64,000 bases of DNA from the NCBI RefSeq assembly GCF_014645795.1, contig NZ_BMMK01000014.1, positions 102,184 through 166,183 of the forward strand, written 5' to 3'. A program made the position numbers and the translations under genes. The first letter of the stretch is position 1. Every line of letters begins with the position of its first letter. The notes below the pieces were generated by a model that had not been told where the DNA came from, ran no database searches, and saw only the letters and a program-made list of their open reading frames with translations. This DNA is from Longimycelium tulufanense. Its GTDB lineage: Bacteria > Actinomycetota > Actinomycetes > Mycobacteriales > Pseudonocardiaceae. This document shows, piece after piece, positions 27,787 through 40,765 of the stretch.

Positions 27787-28152
27787 GTGGTGTCCACCAC
27801 GCATCGGAAGAGGACCGCCGCCGTGGCGACGTTCGCCGCGTTCGGCGGGGTCCTGGCCCTCGCGCCGGCGGCGACCGCCGATCCCGGGCCGTCCCCCCTC
27901 CAACCGCGGGAGAGCTGCCAGGCATCCTGGTACAGCACCCGGTCGGGCGGCTACACGGCAGCCCATCGCACGCTGCCGATGGGAACGAAAGCCCGGGTGA
28001 CCAACCGCAGGAACGGCAAGTCGGTCGTCGTGACGATCACGGACCGCGGCCCCTTCGTCCGCGGCCGCTGCGTCGACCTGAGCAAGCAGGCGTTCGCCGC
28101 CATCGCGCCACTGAGTCAGGGCGTCGCTCCGGTGACAGTGCGACGGATCTGA
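27787..28152 (+). CDS. RlpA-like double-psi beta-barrel exported protein
   Basis: This 121-residue protein has a signal peptide ([19 protein letters not shown], cleavage after TADP or ATA). A mature RlpA-like domain follows: [37 protein letters not shown], then [23 protein letters not shown]. The DRGPF motif and the Asp are conserved in RlpA lytic transglycosylases, which cleave peptidoglycan glycan strands. Here the domain stands alone without a SPOR domain. The GTG at 27787 follows AAGGAG; a second GTG comes directly after. It may act as an exported cell-wall enzyme or expansin-like protein. A strong terminator follows. Confidence 0.85.
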   Translation: MVSTTHRKRTAAVATFAAFGGVLALAPAATADPGPSPLQPRESCQASWYSTRSGGYTAAHRTLPMGTKARVTNRRNGKSVVVTITDRGPFVRGRCVDLSKQAFAAIAPLSQGVAPVTVRRI

Positions 28153-28193
28153 GCACCCCGCGGGCCGCCCACCGGCCCGCTCTCCACAACGCG

Positions 28194-28229
28194 GATGGGG
28201 CCCGGAGGTCGCGAACTCCGGGCCCCATC
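28194..28229 (+). terminator. Terminator after the RlpA-like gene
   Basis: GATGGGGCCCGGAG (28194-28207) pairs perfectly with CTCCGGGCCCCATC (28216-28229), a 14-bp stem with an 8-base loop, 41 bases after the stop. Confidence 0.85.
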
Positions 28230-28502
28230 CATGTCGCTGCCGAGTTGGGTGCGCCACCAGCCCGAAGAACGCGGGTACGGACTTCAGGTGCGCTCCGCGG
28301 AGGTGCGATGGCCCGCGCGGCCCGCAAACGGGGTTTCCGCACCGGAGTGGGGCTGACGCCGGGCGGGCGCGGCGCCGGTCGGCCGCACCCAGCCGATGTG
28401 TCGCTGGACGGGCGTCCCCCGGATGCGGCGCCGTCAGAGCAGGTTAGGTGCGTCGGCGTCGGGCGGCCCGCCCCTACCGCACCACCTCGCCGGGATGTCG
28501 AC

Positions 28503-29792
28503 TCAGCTACTCATCGCCCTGCGACGCGCCACCGCCCGCTTCCGCCGCACATACATCGCCATCACGATCAGGAACGCCACACCGGCCGCGATCGTCAGCG
28601 GCATACCCACCGTGCCGAACGCGCTGTCATCGCCGTTCGGGCTCTTCGGCGCCGCCAGCTCACGGTCCGGATCCGCGGCTGGTTGCGGTGCCGGGCCGGT
28701 CGTGGTGGCCAGCACCGCCTGGGGTGGCCCGCTGACCAGCTCGCCCACCCTGGCGTGCCGGTTCAGGGCGAAGCCGTAGTCCAGCAGCTTGGCACCCTGC
28801 TTCCAGGCCGGCACCGGCTGCTGCTCGGTGCGCAACACCACCGCGACGAGCTTGCGGCCGTTCCGCTCGGCCGCCCCGATGTAGGTGTGCCGGGCGTCGT
28901 CGGTGAACCCGGTCTTGCCGGCCATGCCACCCGGGTACTGGGTGAGCAGCTGGTTGTCGTTGACGACCCGCGGCCCCTTGCTCAGGCCCTTCAGGTCGAT
29001 GAACCGGGTGGCCTCCGCCTTCCGGAAGTCCGGATTCTGCATGGCCTTGCGGAAGACCAACGCCAGGTCGTAGGCCGAGGTCATCTGGCCCGGGCCGTCC
29101 AACCCGGACGGGGTGGCGGCCTGGGTGTCCAGCGCGCCCAGTTCCCTGGCCAGCGTGTTCATCTTGGCCACGGCCTTGTCCAGCCCGCCGAGCTGGCGCG
29201 CCAGCGCGTGCGCCACGTCGTTACCCGAACGGATGAGCATCGCCGTCATCAGCTGCCGGACCGTGTACTGCTGGCCCGGGACCAGCCCGACCCGTGTCTC
29301 CTCCTGCTCGGCGTCCTCCTTGCTCACGGTGACCTTGTCGTCCAGCTTCACGTCACCCGAACTGAGCACGGTCAACGCGGTGAGGACCTTGATCGTGGAG
29401 GCGGGACGCTGCCGGGCGTGCGGGTTGTGAGCGGCCAGCACGTTGCCGGTGTCCAGGTCGGCGACCAGCCACGACGCCGCGGACACGTCCTTGGGCGGCT
29501 TCGGCGCCCCCGCCGGGAGCACGTCGCCGCAGCCGCCCAGCTTCTCGCCGCCGACCGGGTGGTCCGGGATCGGCGGTGGGGGCGGGGACGACTTGCCCGG
29601 TGCGGGCTGCTCGGAGGTGTCCACCGGTGGGGGCGGCGCCGTCCGGTTCTCGCACGCCGCCGCCAGCGGCTTGTGCCGCACGTGGTCCGCCGCCTTCGGC
29701 GCCGCCGTGGCCGCGGGCGACACGGCCGCGAACAGAGCACCGGCCGCGGCGAGCACCGCCACGGCCGAACGGCGAAACTGCTTCGTAGGCAT
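28503..29792 (-). CDS. D-alanyl-D-alanine carboxypeptidase (S11 family, PBP5-like)
   Basis: This 429-residue enzyme trims the terminal D-Ala from peptidoglycan stem peptides outside the membrane. It has a signal peptide (residues 1-30, ending ATA), a Pro-rich linker, then the penicillin-binding domain with PASTIKVL (catalytic Ser about 132), SGN (about 189) and KTG (about 293). A C-terminal membrane segment (PLTITAAGVAFLIVMAMYV-like) is followed by a basic tail, anchoring it with the active site outside. The ATG at 29792 was preferred to upstream in-frame starts because it opens a proper signal peptide. It is divergent from the SCO4848-type gene 61 bases away. Confidence 0.92.
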   Translation of the reverse strand: MPTKQFRRSAVAVLAAAGALFAAVSPAATAAPKAADHVRHKPLAAACENRTAPPPPVDTSEQPAPGKSSPPPPPIPDHPVGGEKLGGCGDVLPAGAPKPPKDVSAASWLVADLDTGNVLAAHNPHARQRPASTIKVLTALTVLSSGDVKLDDKVTVSKEDAEQEETRVGLVPGQQYTVRQLMTAMLIRSGNDVAHALARQLGGLDKAVAKMNTLARELGALDTQAATPSGLDGPGQMTSAYDLALVFRKAMQNPDFRKAEATRFIDLKGLSKGPRVVNDNQLLTQYPGGMAGKTGFTDDARHTYIGAAERNGRKLVAVVLRTEQQPVPAWKQGAKLLDYGFALNRHARVGELVSGPPQAVLATTTGPAPQPAADPDRELAAPKSPNGDDSAFGTVGMPLTIAAGVAFLIVMAMYVRRKRAVARRRAMSS

Positions 29793-29853
29793 CGGGTCCA
29801 GGCTAGCTACCCCTGCCGCGGTGGGCGCATCGGACACCACCGATACTGGGTGG

Positions 29854-30129
29854 GTGAGACTCTCCCGCCGCGCCTCGCTCTTCCTGCTCGCCTTCGCGGT
29901 GTGGACATGGCTCATCTGGCCGAACTTCCTGCGCAACATCTGGAAGGATCCCCGCTCGTGGGCCGCGGAGGGTGGCCCGACCTCGTTCTTCACGGTGCAC
30001 CTGCTGCTCGTGCTGGCCTCGCTGCTCTTCGGCACTGTTATCGGTGTCATCGGCTGGCGGGGTTACCGCGCTGGTCGGGCGACCGGGGCGAACCCCACCC
30101 GGGCCAACGACCACGACGGACCGAAGTGA
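29854..30129 (+). CDS. SCO4848-type small membrane protein
   Basis: This 91-residue protein has two membrane segments (SLFLLAFAVWTWLIWPNFL and FFTVHLLLVLASLLFGTVIGVIG) separated by a short loop with NIWKDPRS. It ends in a basic, disordered tail. Length and the LSRRASLFLLAF start match the SCO4848 family of actinobacteria, whose function is unknown. The GTG at 29854 opens the family N-terminus. Another small membrane gene follows 37 bases later on the same strand. Confidence 0.8.
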   Translation: MRLSRRASLFLLAFAVWTWLIWPNFLRNIWKDPRSWAAEGGPTSFFTVHLLLVLASLLFGTVIGVIGWRGYRAGRATGANPTRANDHDGPK

Positions 30130-30166
30130 CCGACTGACCTCCCACCACACCGAGGAAGGACACCCC

Positions 30167-30535
30167 GTGGAGTTCGTGCGCAACCTGCTGTTGTTCCTGC
30201 ACCTGCTGGGGATGGCGATCCTGGTCGCCATGTTCTTCCTGCAGCGCAGGACGGCCCCGGAGGGGCCGCTGAACAACCCGGAGGGGCCGCTGAACAAGGG
30301 TTGGCTGCATGGATCGGTGCTGCAACTGCTCACCGGCATGGGGCTGGTGGGTGTGGCCGAGGTCATGGACCGCGACCTCAACCACGTCAAGATCGGCGTG
30401 AAGCTGGTGGTGGTCGTCGTCATCGCCGGCCTGGCCGTTGGCTTCCAGAACAGGGAGCGCATCGCCAATTGGCTGACACCCACCCTGGCGGCGCTGGTCG
30501 TGCTGAACACCGGTGTGGCCGTGTTCTGGAGCTGA
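30167..30535 (+). CDS. Small integral membrane protein with 7-residue duplication
   Basis: This 122-residue protein has about four membrane segments, for example NLLLFLHLLGMAILVAMFFL, SVLQLLTGMGLVGVAEV, KLVVVVVIAGLAVGF and LAALVVLNTGVAVFW. The sequence PEGPLNN is followed directly by PEGPLNK, an exact 21-base period tandem repeat at 30257-30298. The GTG at 30167 has AGGAAGGA upstream. It probably forms a two-gene unit with the preceding SCO4848-type gene. Function unknown. Confidence 0.7.
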   Translation: MEFVRNLLLFLHLLGMAILVAMFFLQRRTAPEGPLNNPEGPLNKGWLHGSVLQLLTGMGLVGVAEVMDRDLNHVKIGVKLVVVVVIAGLAVGFQNRERIANWLTPTLAALVVLNTGVAVFWS

Positions 30536-30601
30536 CGGCCCGCCGGCGCCGTCGCACGGCCTCGCCACGGACAGCTAACCACGACCCGATCGACAACACG
30601 G

Positions 30602-30638
30602 AAGTGCCCCCTGGCCGTTACCGGACCAGGGGGCACTT
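30602..30638. terminator. Bidirectional terminator before sdhB
   Basis: AAGTGCCCCCTGG (30602-30614) pairs perfectly with CCAGGGGGCACTT (30626-30638) between two convergent genes; runs of T or A follow on either side (TTTC, GAAG). Confidence 0.85.
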
Positions 30639-30675
30639 TCGTCACGTTCGGCACGCGTGCGCTCCGCGTCCCGCG

Positions 30676-31463
30676 TCAGACCCGACGGAACAGCAGGGCG
30701 CGCTTGACCTCCTGGATCGCCTTCGTGACCTGGATGCCACGCGGGCAGGCGTCCGTGCAGTTGAACGTCGTACGGCAGCGCCAGACACCGTCCACGTCGT
30801 TGAGGATGTCCAGCCGCTCCTCGGCGCCCTCGTCCCGGCTGTCGAAGATGAACCGGTGCGCGTTGACGATCGCCGCCGGGCCGAAGTACCGCTGCTCGGA
30901 CCAGAACACCGGGCACGAGGTGGTGCAGGCCGCGCACAGGATGCACTTCGTGGTGTCGTCGAAGCGCTCCCGGTCGGCCGCCGACTGGATCCGCTCCCGG
31001 GTCGGCTCGTTGCCGCTGGTGATGAGGAACGGCTTGACCGCACGGTACGCCTCGAAGAACGGCTCCATGTCGACCAGCAGGTCCTTGTGGACCGGCAGGC
31101 CCTTGATGGGCTCCACCGTGATGGTGGTGTGCTTGCCCGCACCCGCCAGCAGGTCCTTCACCAGCACCTTGCACGCCAACCGGTTCACGCCGTTGATGCG
31201 CATCGCGTCCGAGCCGCAGATGCCGTGCGCGCAGGACCGGCGGAACGTCAGCGTGCCGTCCAGGTACCACTTGACGTAGTGCAGCAGGTTCAGCACCCGG
31301 TCGGTCGGCAACGCCGGGACGTCGAAGGACTCCCAACACGGCTCGGTGTCCGTCTCCGGGTTGAACCGGCGGATCTTCACGGTGATGGTGGTGGCGCCCT
31401 CCGGCACCGGCGGCTGCGAGCCGCGGCTACCCGCCGTTGGCGCCTTCTCAACGGTCGCTGTCA

Positions 31464-31464
<1 letters not shown>
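30676..31464 (-). CDS. sdhB: Succinate dehydrogenase iron-sulfur subunit
   Basis: This 262-residue subunit carries electrons from the flavoprotein to quinone. Three clusters are visible: the [2Fe-2S] ligands in RRSCAHGICGSDAM, and the [4Fe-4S] and [3Fe-4S] ligands in TKCILCAACTTSCP and NCTDACPRGIQV. The ATG at 31464 overlaps the sdhA stop by one base (TGATG), so translation is coupled. The N-terminal 30 residues are a Pro/Thr-rich extension. It is the last gene of the operon sdhC-sdhD-sdhA-sdhB. Confidence 0.97.
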
Positions 31465-33251
<1,787 letters not shown>

Positions 33252-33275
33252 CGTTGGTTCTCCTCGCCGGCCGCG

Positions 33276-33701
33276 TCAGTTCCCGATGTTCGGGTCGAAG
33301 GTGAAGATCACGAACGAGCCGAGCGCGATGGTCAGCACGGTCGCCGTGTAGAGCAGAATCTTCAGCCAGAACCGGGAGGCGTCCCTGCGGGCGTAGTCGT
33401 TGATGACGGTCCGCAGGCCGTTGGCGCCGTGCAGCATGGCCAGCCACAGCATGGACAGGTCCCAGAACTGCCAGAACGGCGACGCCCAGCGGCCGGCCAC
33501 GAAGGCGAAGTTGATGCGGTGCACGCCGCCGTCGAGGATGTTCATGATGAACAGGTGGCCCAGGACGAGCACCACCAGCGCCAGGCCCGACAGCCGCATG
33601 AACAGCCAGCTGTACAGCTCGAAGTTGCTGCGCCGCACGGGCGCGCGGCGCGGGGTGCGCGGGGCGTCGAGGGCCGGCGTGGAGTCCAGGGTGGCAGCCA
33701 T
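33276..33701 (-). CDS. sdhD: Succinate dehydrogenase hydrophobic subunit SdhD
   Basis: This 141-residue membrane anchor has three helices: LFMRLSGLALVVLVLGHLF, FWDLSMLWLAMLHGANGL and LYTATVLTIALGSFVIF. The H in VLGHLF and the HGANGL region supply haem/quinone-site residues in this family. It is placed directly after sdhC with a two-base gap and before sdhA, the usual actinobacterial order. The ATG at 33701 was taken as start; the N-terminal 25 residues are charged. Confidence 0.9.
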   Translation of the reverse strand: MAATLDSTPALDAPRTPRRAPVRRSNFELYSWLFMRLSGLALVVLVLGHLFIMNILDGGVHRINFAFVAGRWASPFWQFWDLSMLWLAMLHGANGLRTVINDYARRDASRFWLKILLYTATVLTIALGSFVIFTFDPNIGN

Positions 33702-33703
33702 GA

Positions 33704-34153
33704 TCAGTGACCCCCGAACAGCTCGGAGATGGTGCGGGCGAGCATGAAGTAGGCACCGGGGACCATCACCAGCAGCCAGATGCCCGCGATGACCCAGAAC
33801 ATCGCCCGCTGCACCTTCGGTCCCTTGGACCAGAAGTCGACCAGCATCACCCGGATGCCGTTCAGCGCGTGGTAGAGCACGGCGCCGACGAGGCCGACCT
33901 CCATCAGGTTGACCAGCGGGTTCTTGTAGAGCTCGATGGTCTTGTCGTACGCGTTCGGCGAGACCCGCACCAGCGCGGTGTCCAGAACGTGCACGAGCAG
34001 GAAGAAGAACGTGAGTACGCCGGTGATCCGGTGGGCTACCCACGTCCACATGCCCAGGTCTCCGCGGTACAAGGTGCCCCCGCCGCCGCGGGAGCCGCCC
34101 TCCCGCGCCGGGGCGCCCCCCGTGCCCAACTCGGAGGCGGTGGTGCTGGCCAT
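33704..34153 (-). CDS. sdhC: Succinate dehydrogenase cytochrome b556 subunit SdhC
   Basis: This 149-residue membrane subunit has three helices: TWVAHRITGVLTFFFLLVHV, LVGAVLYHALNGIRVMLVDF and MFWVIAGIWLLVMVPGAYF. The conserved HRITG and YHALNGIR segments carry the haem-binding His and quinone-site Arg of the SdhC family. A Gly-rich N-terminal tail of about 25 residues precedes them. The ATG at 34153 opens the frame. It is the first gene of the sdh operon; the promoter must lie upstream in 34154-34300. Confidence 0.9.
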   Translation of the reverse strand: MASTTASELGTGGAPAREGGSRGGGGTLYRGDLGMWTWVAHRITGVLTFFFLLVHVLDTALVRVSPNAYDKTIELYKNPLVNLMEVGLVGAVLYHALNGIRVMLVDFWSKGPKVQRAMFWVIAGIWLLVMVPGAYFMLARTISELFGGH

Positions 34154-35094
34154 GGTGGACGGCCTCCAACATCGCTGGTGGACTGCGGCTCCGCGTTCGG
34201 GTATACGGAGCCTTGACCTTCCGGATGCTAGTCCTGCGTCATCCACCCGGCCCAATGGCGGACGTCTCGGTGTGATCGATGAGACAACGTGTGGTAAACG
34301 CCGTGATCGTCCTGCCCCGGCCCCGCTCCGGCGGGAGTGTCGGCAGAACCGCAGTTCAGTGGGCGTGTGGGTGCGTGTGACCCGGTCGGGTGAGCGAGCC
34401 TTGCGGCTCACGGCGGCGGTCACTCCGGGTGCGCATCGAATGGGTGCCAGACGCGGTGTCGAACGCTTGTTCTAGGCGGCATCGCGCATTCCGTACCGAT
34501 TCCGGAGAACGTCGGGCGACCGGGTGAACCGTCTCCACCATTCCATTCTTTTTGTTGTCTGAACGGGGAATCGGGTTGCGCCGTCGTCGTTTCGCGCCCG
34601 GATGTGATGGTGGCGCAGGCTGAAGCCTTGTGCCGTGAGGCGGGAGACACCCGGTTGCGGGCCGAGGAGCGGAGGGGATGGCCCGGCAGCAAGCGGGCGT
34701 CGGGCGGCCGATCGGGCTCTGTACCGAGAGGTTGTGGGGCGGCGGAACCCTCTCGGCGTCCGGATCGGTTCTGCAGTGCCATCTGTGGCGGGTGGGGCGG
34801 TCGTGCCCTCGCGCTACTTCCGTGCTGCCCGGTGTGTCCGAATCCCGCGCAGCAAGAACAACTTGGGCCCCGAGTGGCTACTGAGTGGGCGGGTATCGGC
34901 GGCTGTCGGTGCGGAGCGTAGGCATTCTCGTTGCGGAGCGTCATCAACCGGAATCGCTGCGCTGAACACCGCCAACGATTCGGTCACGTGGCCAGACCAC
35001 CGTGCCGCCCCACCTGCGAGGACGAGGTACCGTCCCTGCCCGACCCACCAACGGCGGTGGTGTCGTGCTCGTGAAAGCGGGAGGAGAACGAGCA
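34154..35094. other. Large intergenic region upstream of sdhC and the BMP gene
   Basis: About 940 bases between divergent operons hold no supported gene. Open frames present on both strands are low-complexity chance frames. Both operon promoters should be here. Nothing else structured was recognised. Confidence 0.5.
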
Positions 35095-36234
35095 GTGCGT
35101 CGAATGCGCGGCGTCGTCCTCGCGGTCATCGCCCTCACCGGCGCGATGTCCCTCGTGGCCTGCGCCAAGGACGCTGGGCGGCGTGGCTCCGTCGGCGGTC
35201 AGGCCGCGGCCTGCAAGCTCGCGGACAAGCCCGAGCTGATCCCCGGCCTCATTGCCACCACCACGGCGACCGGCGAGCGGATCGACGGCAGCCACCTGCG
35301 GGTCGGCCTGGCCTTCGACGTCGGCGGCCGGGGCGACGAGTCGTTCAACGACGCCGCCGCGGCCGGCATCGACCGGGCCAAGGAAGAGCTGGGCATCACC
35401 GACGTCCGGGAGGTCACCGCCTCCCACCAGGAGTCCGAGGACGTCAAGCAGTCCCGTCTCCGCCAGCTCGCCCAGGACGGTTTCAACCCGATCATCGCCG
35501 TGGGCTTCTCCTACGCCGACTCGCTCGAGGCGGTCGCGCCCGAGTTTCCGAACGTTCGTTTCGCCCTGGTCGACGCCACCGTCGAGGGTGCTCCCAATGT
35601 CACCCCGCTTCTCTTCTCCGAGGAGCAGGGCTCGTTCCTGGTCGGTGTTGCCGCCGCCTACAAGAGCAGGAACTGCCACGTCGGGTTCGTCGGCGGCGTG
35701 GAGACCCCGCTGATCCAGAAGTTCGAGGCCGGTTTCCTGCAGGGCGCCAAGGCCGCCGCCCCGGACATTCGGGTCGACGTCAAGTACCTCACCTCGGCCG
35801 GCGACTTCTCCGGCTTCAACGACCCGGAGAAGGCCACCCACTCCACCCGCGGCCTGCTCGACCGGGGCGCCGACGTGATCTACCAGGCTGCGGGCGGGTC
35901 CGGTAAGGGCGTCTTCGCCGCGGTCGACGACGCCGACGGCGCCATGGCGATCGGCGTCGACTCCGACCAGTACAAGCAGAAGAACCTCGCCGCCTACCGG
36001 GACGTGATCATCACGTCCATGCTGAAGCGGGTCGACGTCGGCGTCGTCGACTTCCTGCGCGCGGTGGCCAAGAACGACCTGAGCGCCATGCCCGACGTCC
36101 TCAACCTCAAGGAGAACGGCGTCGACTACGCCACCTCCGGCGGGAAGCTCGACGACATCGAGGACGTGCTCGAGGCGTACAAGAGCCAGATCATCGCCGG
36201 CAACATCGAGGTGAGGGACAGGCCGGGCGCCTGA
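35095..36234 (+). CDS. BMP-family nucleoside-binding lipoprotein
   Basis: This 379-residue exported lipoprotein has the lipobox LVAC (Cys about residue 23). Its binding domain belongs to the BMP/PnrA/TmpC family: HLRVGLAFDVGGRGDESFND, GFSYADSLEAVAPEFPNVRFALVD and QAAGGSGKGVFAAVDDADG. Such proteins bind nucleosides and deliver them to an ABC importer. The GTG at 35095 follows GAGGAG; an ATG nine bases downstream is the alternative. It is followed, across a hairpin, by the ATPase and two permease genes, so it is the substrate receptor of that importer. Confidence 0.92.
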   Translation: MRRMRGVVLAVIALTGAMSLVACAKDAGRRGSVGGQAAACKLADKPELIPGLIATTTATGERIDGSHLRVGLAFDVGGRGDESFNDAAAAGIDRAKEELGITDVREVTASHQESEDVKQSRLRQLAQDGFNPIIAVGFSYADSLEAVAPEFPNVRFALVDATVEGAPNVTPLLFSEEQGSFLVGVAAAYKSRNCHVGFVGGVETPLIQKFEAGFLQGAKAAAPDIRVDVKYLTSAGDFSGFNDPEKATHSTRGLLDRGADVIYQAAGGSGKGVFAAVDDADGAMAIGVDSDQYKQKNLAAYRDVIITSMLKRVDVGVVDFLRAVAKNDLSAMPDVLNLKENGVDYATSGGKLDDIEDVLEAYKSQIIAGNIEVRDRPGA

Positions 36235-36246
36235 GCGCGTGACTTC

Positions 36247-36275
36247 GGGGCCCGAGGACCGCCTCCTCGGGCCCC
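36247..36275 (+). terminator. Hairpin between receptor and transporter genes
   Basis: GGGGCCCGAGG (36247-36257) pairs perfectly with CCTCGGGCCCC (36265-36275) in the 61-base gap after the receptor gene. In importer operons such a hairpin often raises receptor level relative to the membrane parts by partial termination or 3'-end protection. This role is inferred. Confidence 0.65.
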
Positions 36276-36295
36276 GGCCCTTGAGGAGTGAGCAG

Positions 36296-37911
<1,616 letters not shown>

Positions 37912-37912
<1 letters not shown>

Positions 37913-39006
37913 TGGGGTCGTTGCGCGGCCAGCTGCTGCCGCCGGTGTTGGCGATCGCGTTCGCCGCATTGCTGTGCACGATCACGCTGCTGATCTCCGG
38001 GGCCAACCCGGGCAGTGCGCTCGCCGCGATGGTGGGCCAGGTCGGTGAGGGCACGACCGCGGTCGACATCGTCAACTCGGCGTCGGTCTACTACCTGGCG
38101 GCACTGGCGGTGGCGATCGGGTTCCAGATGAACCTGTTCAACATCGGCGTCGAGGGGCAGTACCGGCTCGCCGCGGTGGTTGCCGCCGTGGTCGGTGGCG
38201 CGGTCGCGTTGCCCACCGGGGTGCACGCCGCCTTCATCATCGTGGTTGCGGCCCTCGTCGGCGCTGCTTATGCCGCCATCCCCGCGATCCTGAAGGTCAC
38301 CCGGAACGTGCACGAGGTGATCTCCACGATCATGTTGAACGCGATCGCGGCCGGCATCATCGCCTTCATGATCCGCGACGACATGTTCGGCGTGTTGCGC
38401 GGTAACAACATCTCGACCGCCGAGATCGCGTCCAGCGGGTGGGTGCCGGGCGTTCCCCTGGGTGGTTACGGGACCCTCTTCGGCCTGGCGTTCCTGGCCG
38501 TGGCCGTCGGCATCGGCTACTGGGTGTTGATGAACCGCACCCGGTTCGGGTTCGAGCTGCGCGCCGCCGGCGAGTCGCCCACCGCGGCCACCGCCGGTGG
38601 CGTCAACGCCAAGCGGATGATCCTGGTCTCGATGCTGCTCTCCGGCGGTGTCGCCGGCCTGGTCGCCATGCCCGAACTGCTGGGCCGCGACCACACCTAC
38701 CTGATGACCTCGCCGGCCGGATACGGCTTCACCGGCATCGCCATCGCGCTGCTCGGCCGCAACCACCCGGCGGGGATCGCGTTCGGCGCCCTGCTGTGGG
38801 CGTTCCTGGACAAGTCCGCGGTGGCGCTGGACAACGTGGGCGTGCCGAAGGAGATCGTGACGATCATGCAGGGCTCGATCGTGCTGTCCGTGGTGGTCGC
38901 CTACGCGGTGGTCCGCCGCTTCGAGCTGCGCGCCGAGCAACGCCGGGTCGGCCAGAAGCTCGGCGGCGCCGAGCCGGCCGCCGCCACCGCCGGAGGTGCC
39001 TCGTGA
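37912..39006 (+). CDS. Nucleoside ABC importer permease 1
   Basis: This 364-residue membrane protein has about eight to ten helices and the family segment FQMNLFNIGVEGQYRLAAVV, plus TRNVHEVISTIMLNAIAAG and the cytosolic coupling loop GFELRAAGESPTAATAGGVN. These mark the BPD_transp_2 (RbsC/NupP-like) permeases. It pairs with the second permease to form the heterodimeric channel. Start and stop overlap both neighbours, so translation is coupled. Confidence 0.9.
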
Positions 39007-40292
39007 ACCTGGTGACCACCTCCTCCGCCGAGCCCAACCCGTCGGCCGGCCCGATGACCGAACCGGCCCCCGCGCCGCGGAGGCGCGTTCCCGGCTGGCT
39101 GTCGGCCATGCTGTGGGTGGCGATCGCGATCACGGTGGTGTCCACCACCTCGTACTTCACCGGACTGCCGGAGCTCACCTCGTCTGGCACGGTGCAGACC
39201 GCGCTGCGGCTGGCACTGCCGATCATGCTCGCCGGCCTCGGCGGCCTGTGGGCCGAACGCGCCGGCGTGATCAACATCGGCCTCGAGGGCATGATGATCA
39301 TGGGCACCTGGGGTGCCGCCTGGGGCGGTTACCAGTGGGGTCCGTGGGCCGGGATGCTCGCGGCGGCGGTGTTCGGCGCGCTGGGCGGGCTGGTGCACGC
39401 CGTCGCGACGATCACCTTCAACGTCAACCACATCGTGTCCGGCGTCGCCATCAACCTGCTCGGCGCGGGCGTCACCAAGTACCTGTCGACGCTCATCTTC
39501 GCGCCGATCTCGCAGAACCCGCGCGAGTCGCCGGCGGTGCCCAAGTTCGACACGTTCTCGGTGCAGCCGCTCACCGACTGGTTGCGTAGTCTCGAGGACC
39601 TGCAACGGGTGGGGATCTCCGACGTCGCCGGAATCCTGCGTGGACTGCTTATCAACGTGTCGCCGTTGACCCTGATCGCGATCCTGCTGGTTCCGGTGAG
39701 CTTCTTCGTGTTGTGGCGCAGCCCGTTCGGCCTGCGGCTGCGGTCCTGCGGCGAGAACCCGGTCGCCGCGGAGTCGCTGGGCGTCAACGTGTACCGCTAC
39801 AAGTACCTCGCGGTGACCGCCTCCGGTGCGCTGGCCGGGCTGGGTGGTGCCGCGCTGGTGCTGCAGCACGGCCAGCCCGGTTACCTGGAGGGACAGACCG
39901 GCGGGCGTGGCTTCATCGGCCTGGCCGCGATGATCTTCGGCAACTGGCGACCGGGCGGGTTGCTCGGTGGTGCCGCGTTGTTCGGCTACACCGACGGCCT
40001 GCAGCTGCGGCGTGGCGAGGAAACGGTGCACGCGTTGCTCTACGGTGCGGTGTTGTTCCTCGTGGCGTTGGCGATCTTCCAGCTGATTCGGCGTCGGTGG
40101 CTTCCGATGGTGATCGCCGGGGCGTCCGCTGGACTGCTGTATGCGCTGTACTGGTACACCGACGAGCTGCCGGAGCAGCTCACCCCGTACGCACCGCACT
40201 TCCTGACCCTGATCGTGCTGGCGGTGGCGGCACAACGGCTCCGACCACCGGCCGCGATCGGTGCGACCTACCGGAAGGGTGAAGGGGGCTAG
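39003..40292 (+). CDS. Nucleoside ABC importer permease 2
   Basis: This 429-residue permease is of the NupQ type, with AERAGVINIGLEGMMIMGTW, FNVNHIVSGVAINLLGAG and the coupling loop GLRLRSCGENPVAAESLGVN. Its N-terminus has a Pro-rich cytosolic extension of about 30 residues and the C-terminus additional hydrophobic segments beyond the family core. The GTG at 39003 overlaps the upstream stop (GTGA). It is followed five bases later by cdd, linking transport with nucleoside breakdown. Confidence 0.9.
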   Translation: MNLVTTSSAEPNPSAGPMTEPAPAPRRRVPGWLSAMLWVAIAITVVSTTSYFTGLPELTSSGTVQTALRLALPIMLAGLGGLWAERAGVINIGLEGMMIMGTWGAAWGGYQWGPWAGMLAAAVFGALGGLVHAVATITFNVNHIVSGVAINLLGAGVTKYLSTLIFAPISQNPRESPAVPKFDTFSVQPLTDWLRSLEDLQRVGISDVAGILRGLLINVSPLTLIAILLVPVSFFVLWRSPFGLRLRSCGENPVAAESLGVNVYRYKYLAVTASGALAGLGGAALVLQHGQPGYLEGQTGGRGFIGLAAMIFGNWRPGGLLGGAALFGYTDGLQLRRGEETVHALLYGAVLFLVALAIFQLIRRRWLPMVIAGASAGLLYALYWYTDELPEQLTPYAPHFLTLIVLAVAAQRLRPPAAIGATYRKGEGG

Positions 40293-40296
40293 CCCA

Positions 40297-40689
40297 ATGT
40301 CGTCCACAGTGGACTGGGAGGCGTTGCGGTCGGCCGCCGCCGAGGCAGCCGACCACGCCTACTCGCCGTACTCCGGACTGCGCGTGGGAGCCGCCGGTCT
40401 CGCCGACGACGGGCGGCTGGTCGCCGGCTGCAACATCGAGAACGCCTCCTACGGGATGGCGCTGTGCGCCGAGTGCACGATGGTGGGGCAGCTGCGAATG
40501 ACCGGTGGCGGCCGGCTGGTCGCGGTGGCGGTCCGCGGCGGGGACGGCGAGCTGCTCATGCCGTGTGGACGTTGTCGCCAGATCCTCTTCGAGCTGGGTG
40601 GCCCGGACTGCCTGGTGGACACCCCCGGCGGCCCCAGGTCGATGCGCGAGGTACTGCCGGACGCGTTCGGCCCCGACGATCTGCCCTGA
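40297..40689 (+). CDS. cdd: Cytidine deaminase
   Basis: This 130-residue zinc enzyme deaminates cytidine and deoxycytidine to uridine and deoxyuridine. The zinc/catalytic motif is visible as NIENASYGMALCAECT (Cys and catalytic Glu) and MPCGRCRQIL (two Cys). Length matches the homotetrameric short form. The ATG at 40297 begins 4 bases after the permease gene, so it is in the same operon and acts on imported nucleosides. Confidence 0.95.
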   Translation: MSSTVDWEALRSAAAEAADHAYSPYSGLRVGAAGLADDGRLVAGCNIENASYGMALCAECTMVGQLRMTGGGRLVAVAVRGGDGELLMPCGRCRQILFELGGPDCLVDTPGGPRSMREVLPDAFGPDDLP

Positions 40690-40765
40690 ACCGGTCGCGT
40701 CCGGTTTCCCAGCGCGTAATACATTTCGGACTGATACATCCGACAACGCCGAGGAGTGCTCAACG

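Noticed and set aside
27726..30137. An 803-residue plus-strand frame over the RlpA-like and carboxypeptidase genes
   Set aside because: The SxxK, SGN and KTG motifs lie on the opposite strand; the RlpA motif lies in another frame.
34420..34947. A 175-residue minus-strand frame in the gap before the BMP gene
   Set aside because: Low-complexity Pro/Arg/Ser composition, no motif and no ribosome-binding site.
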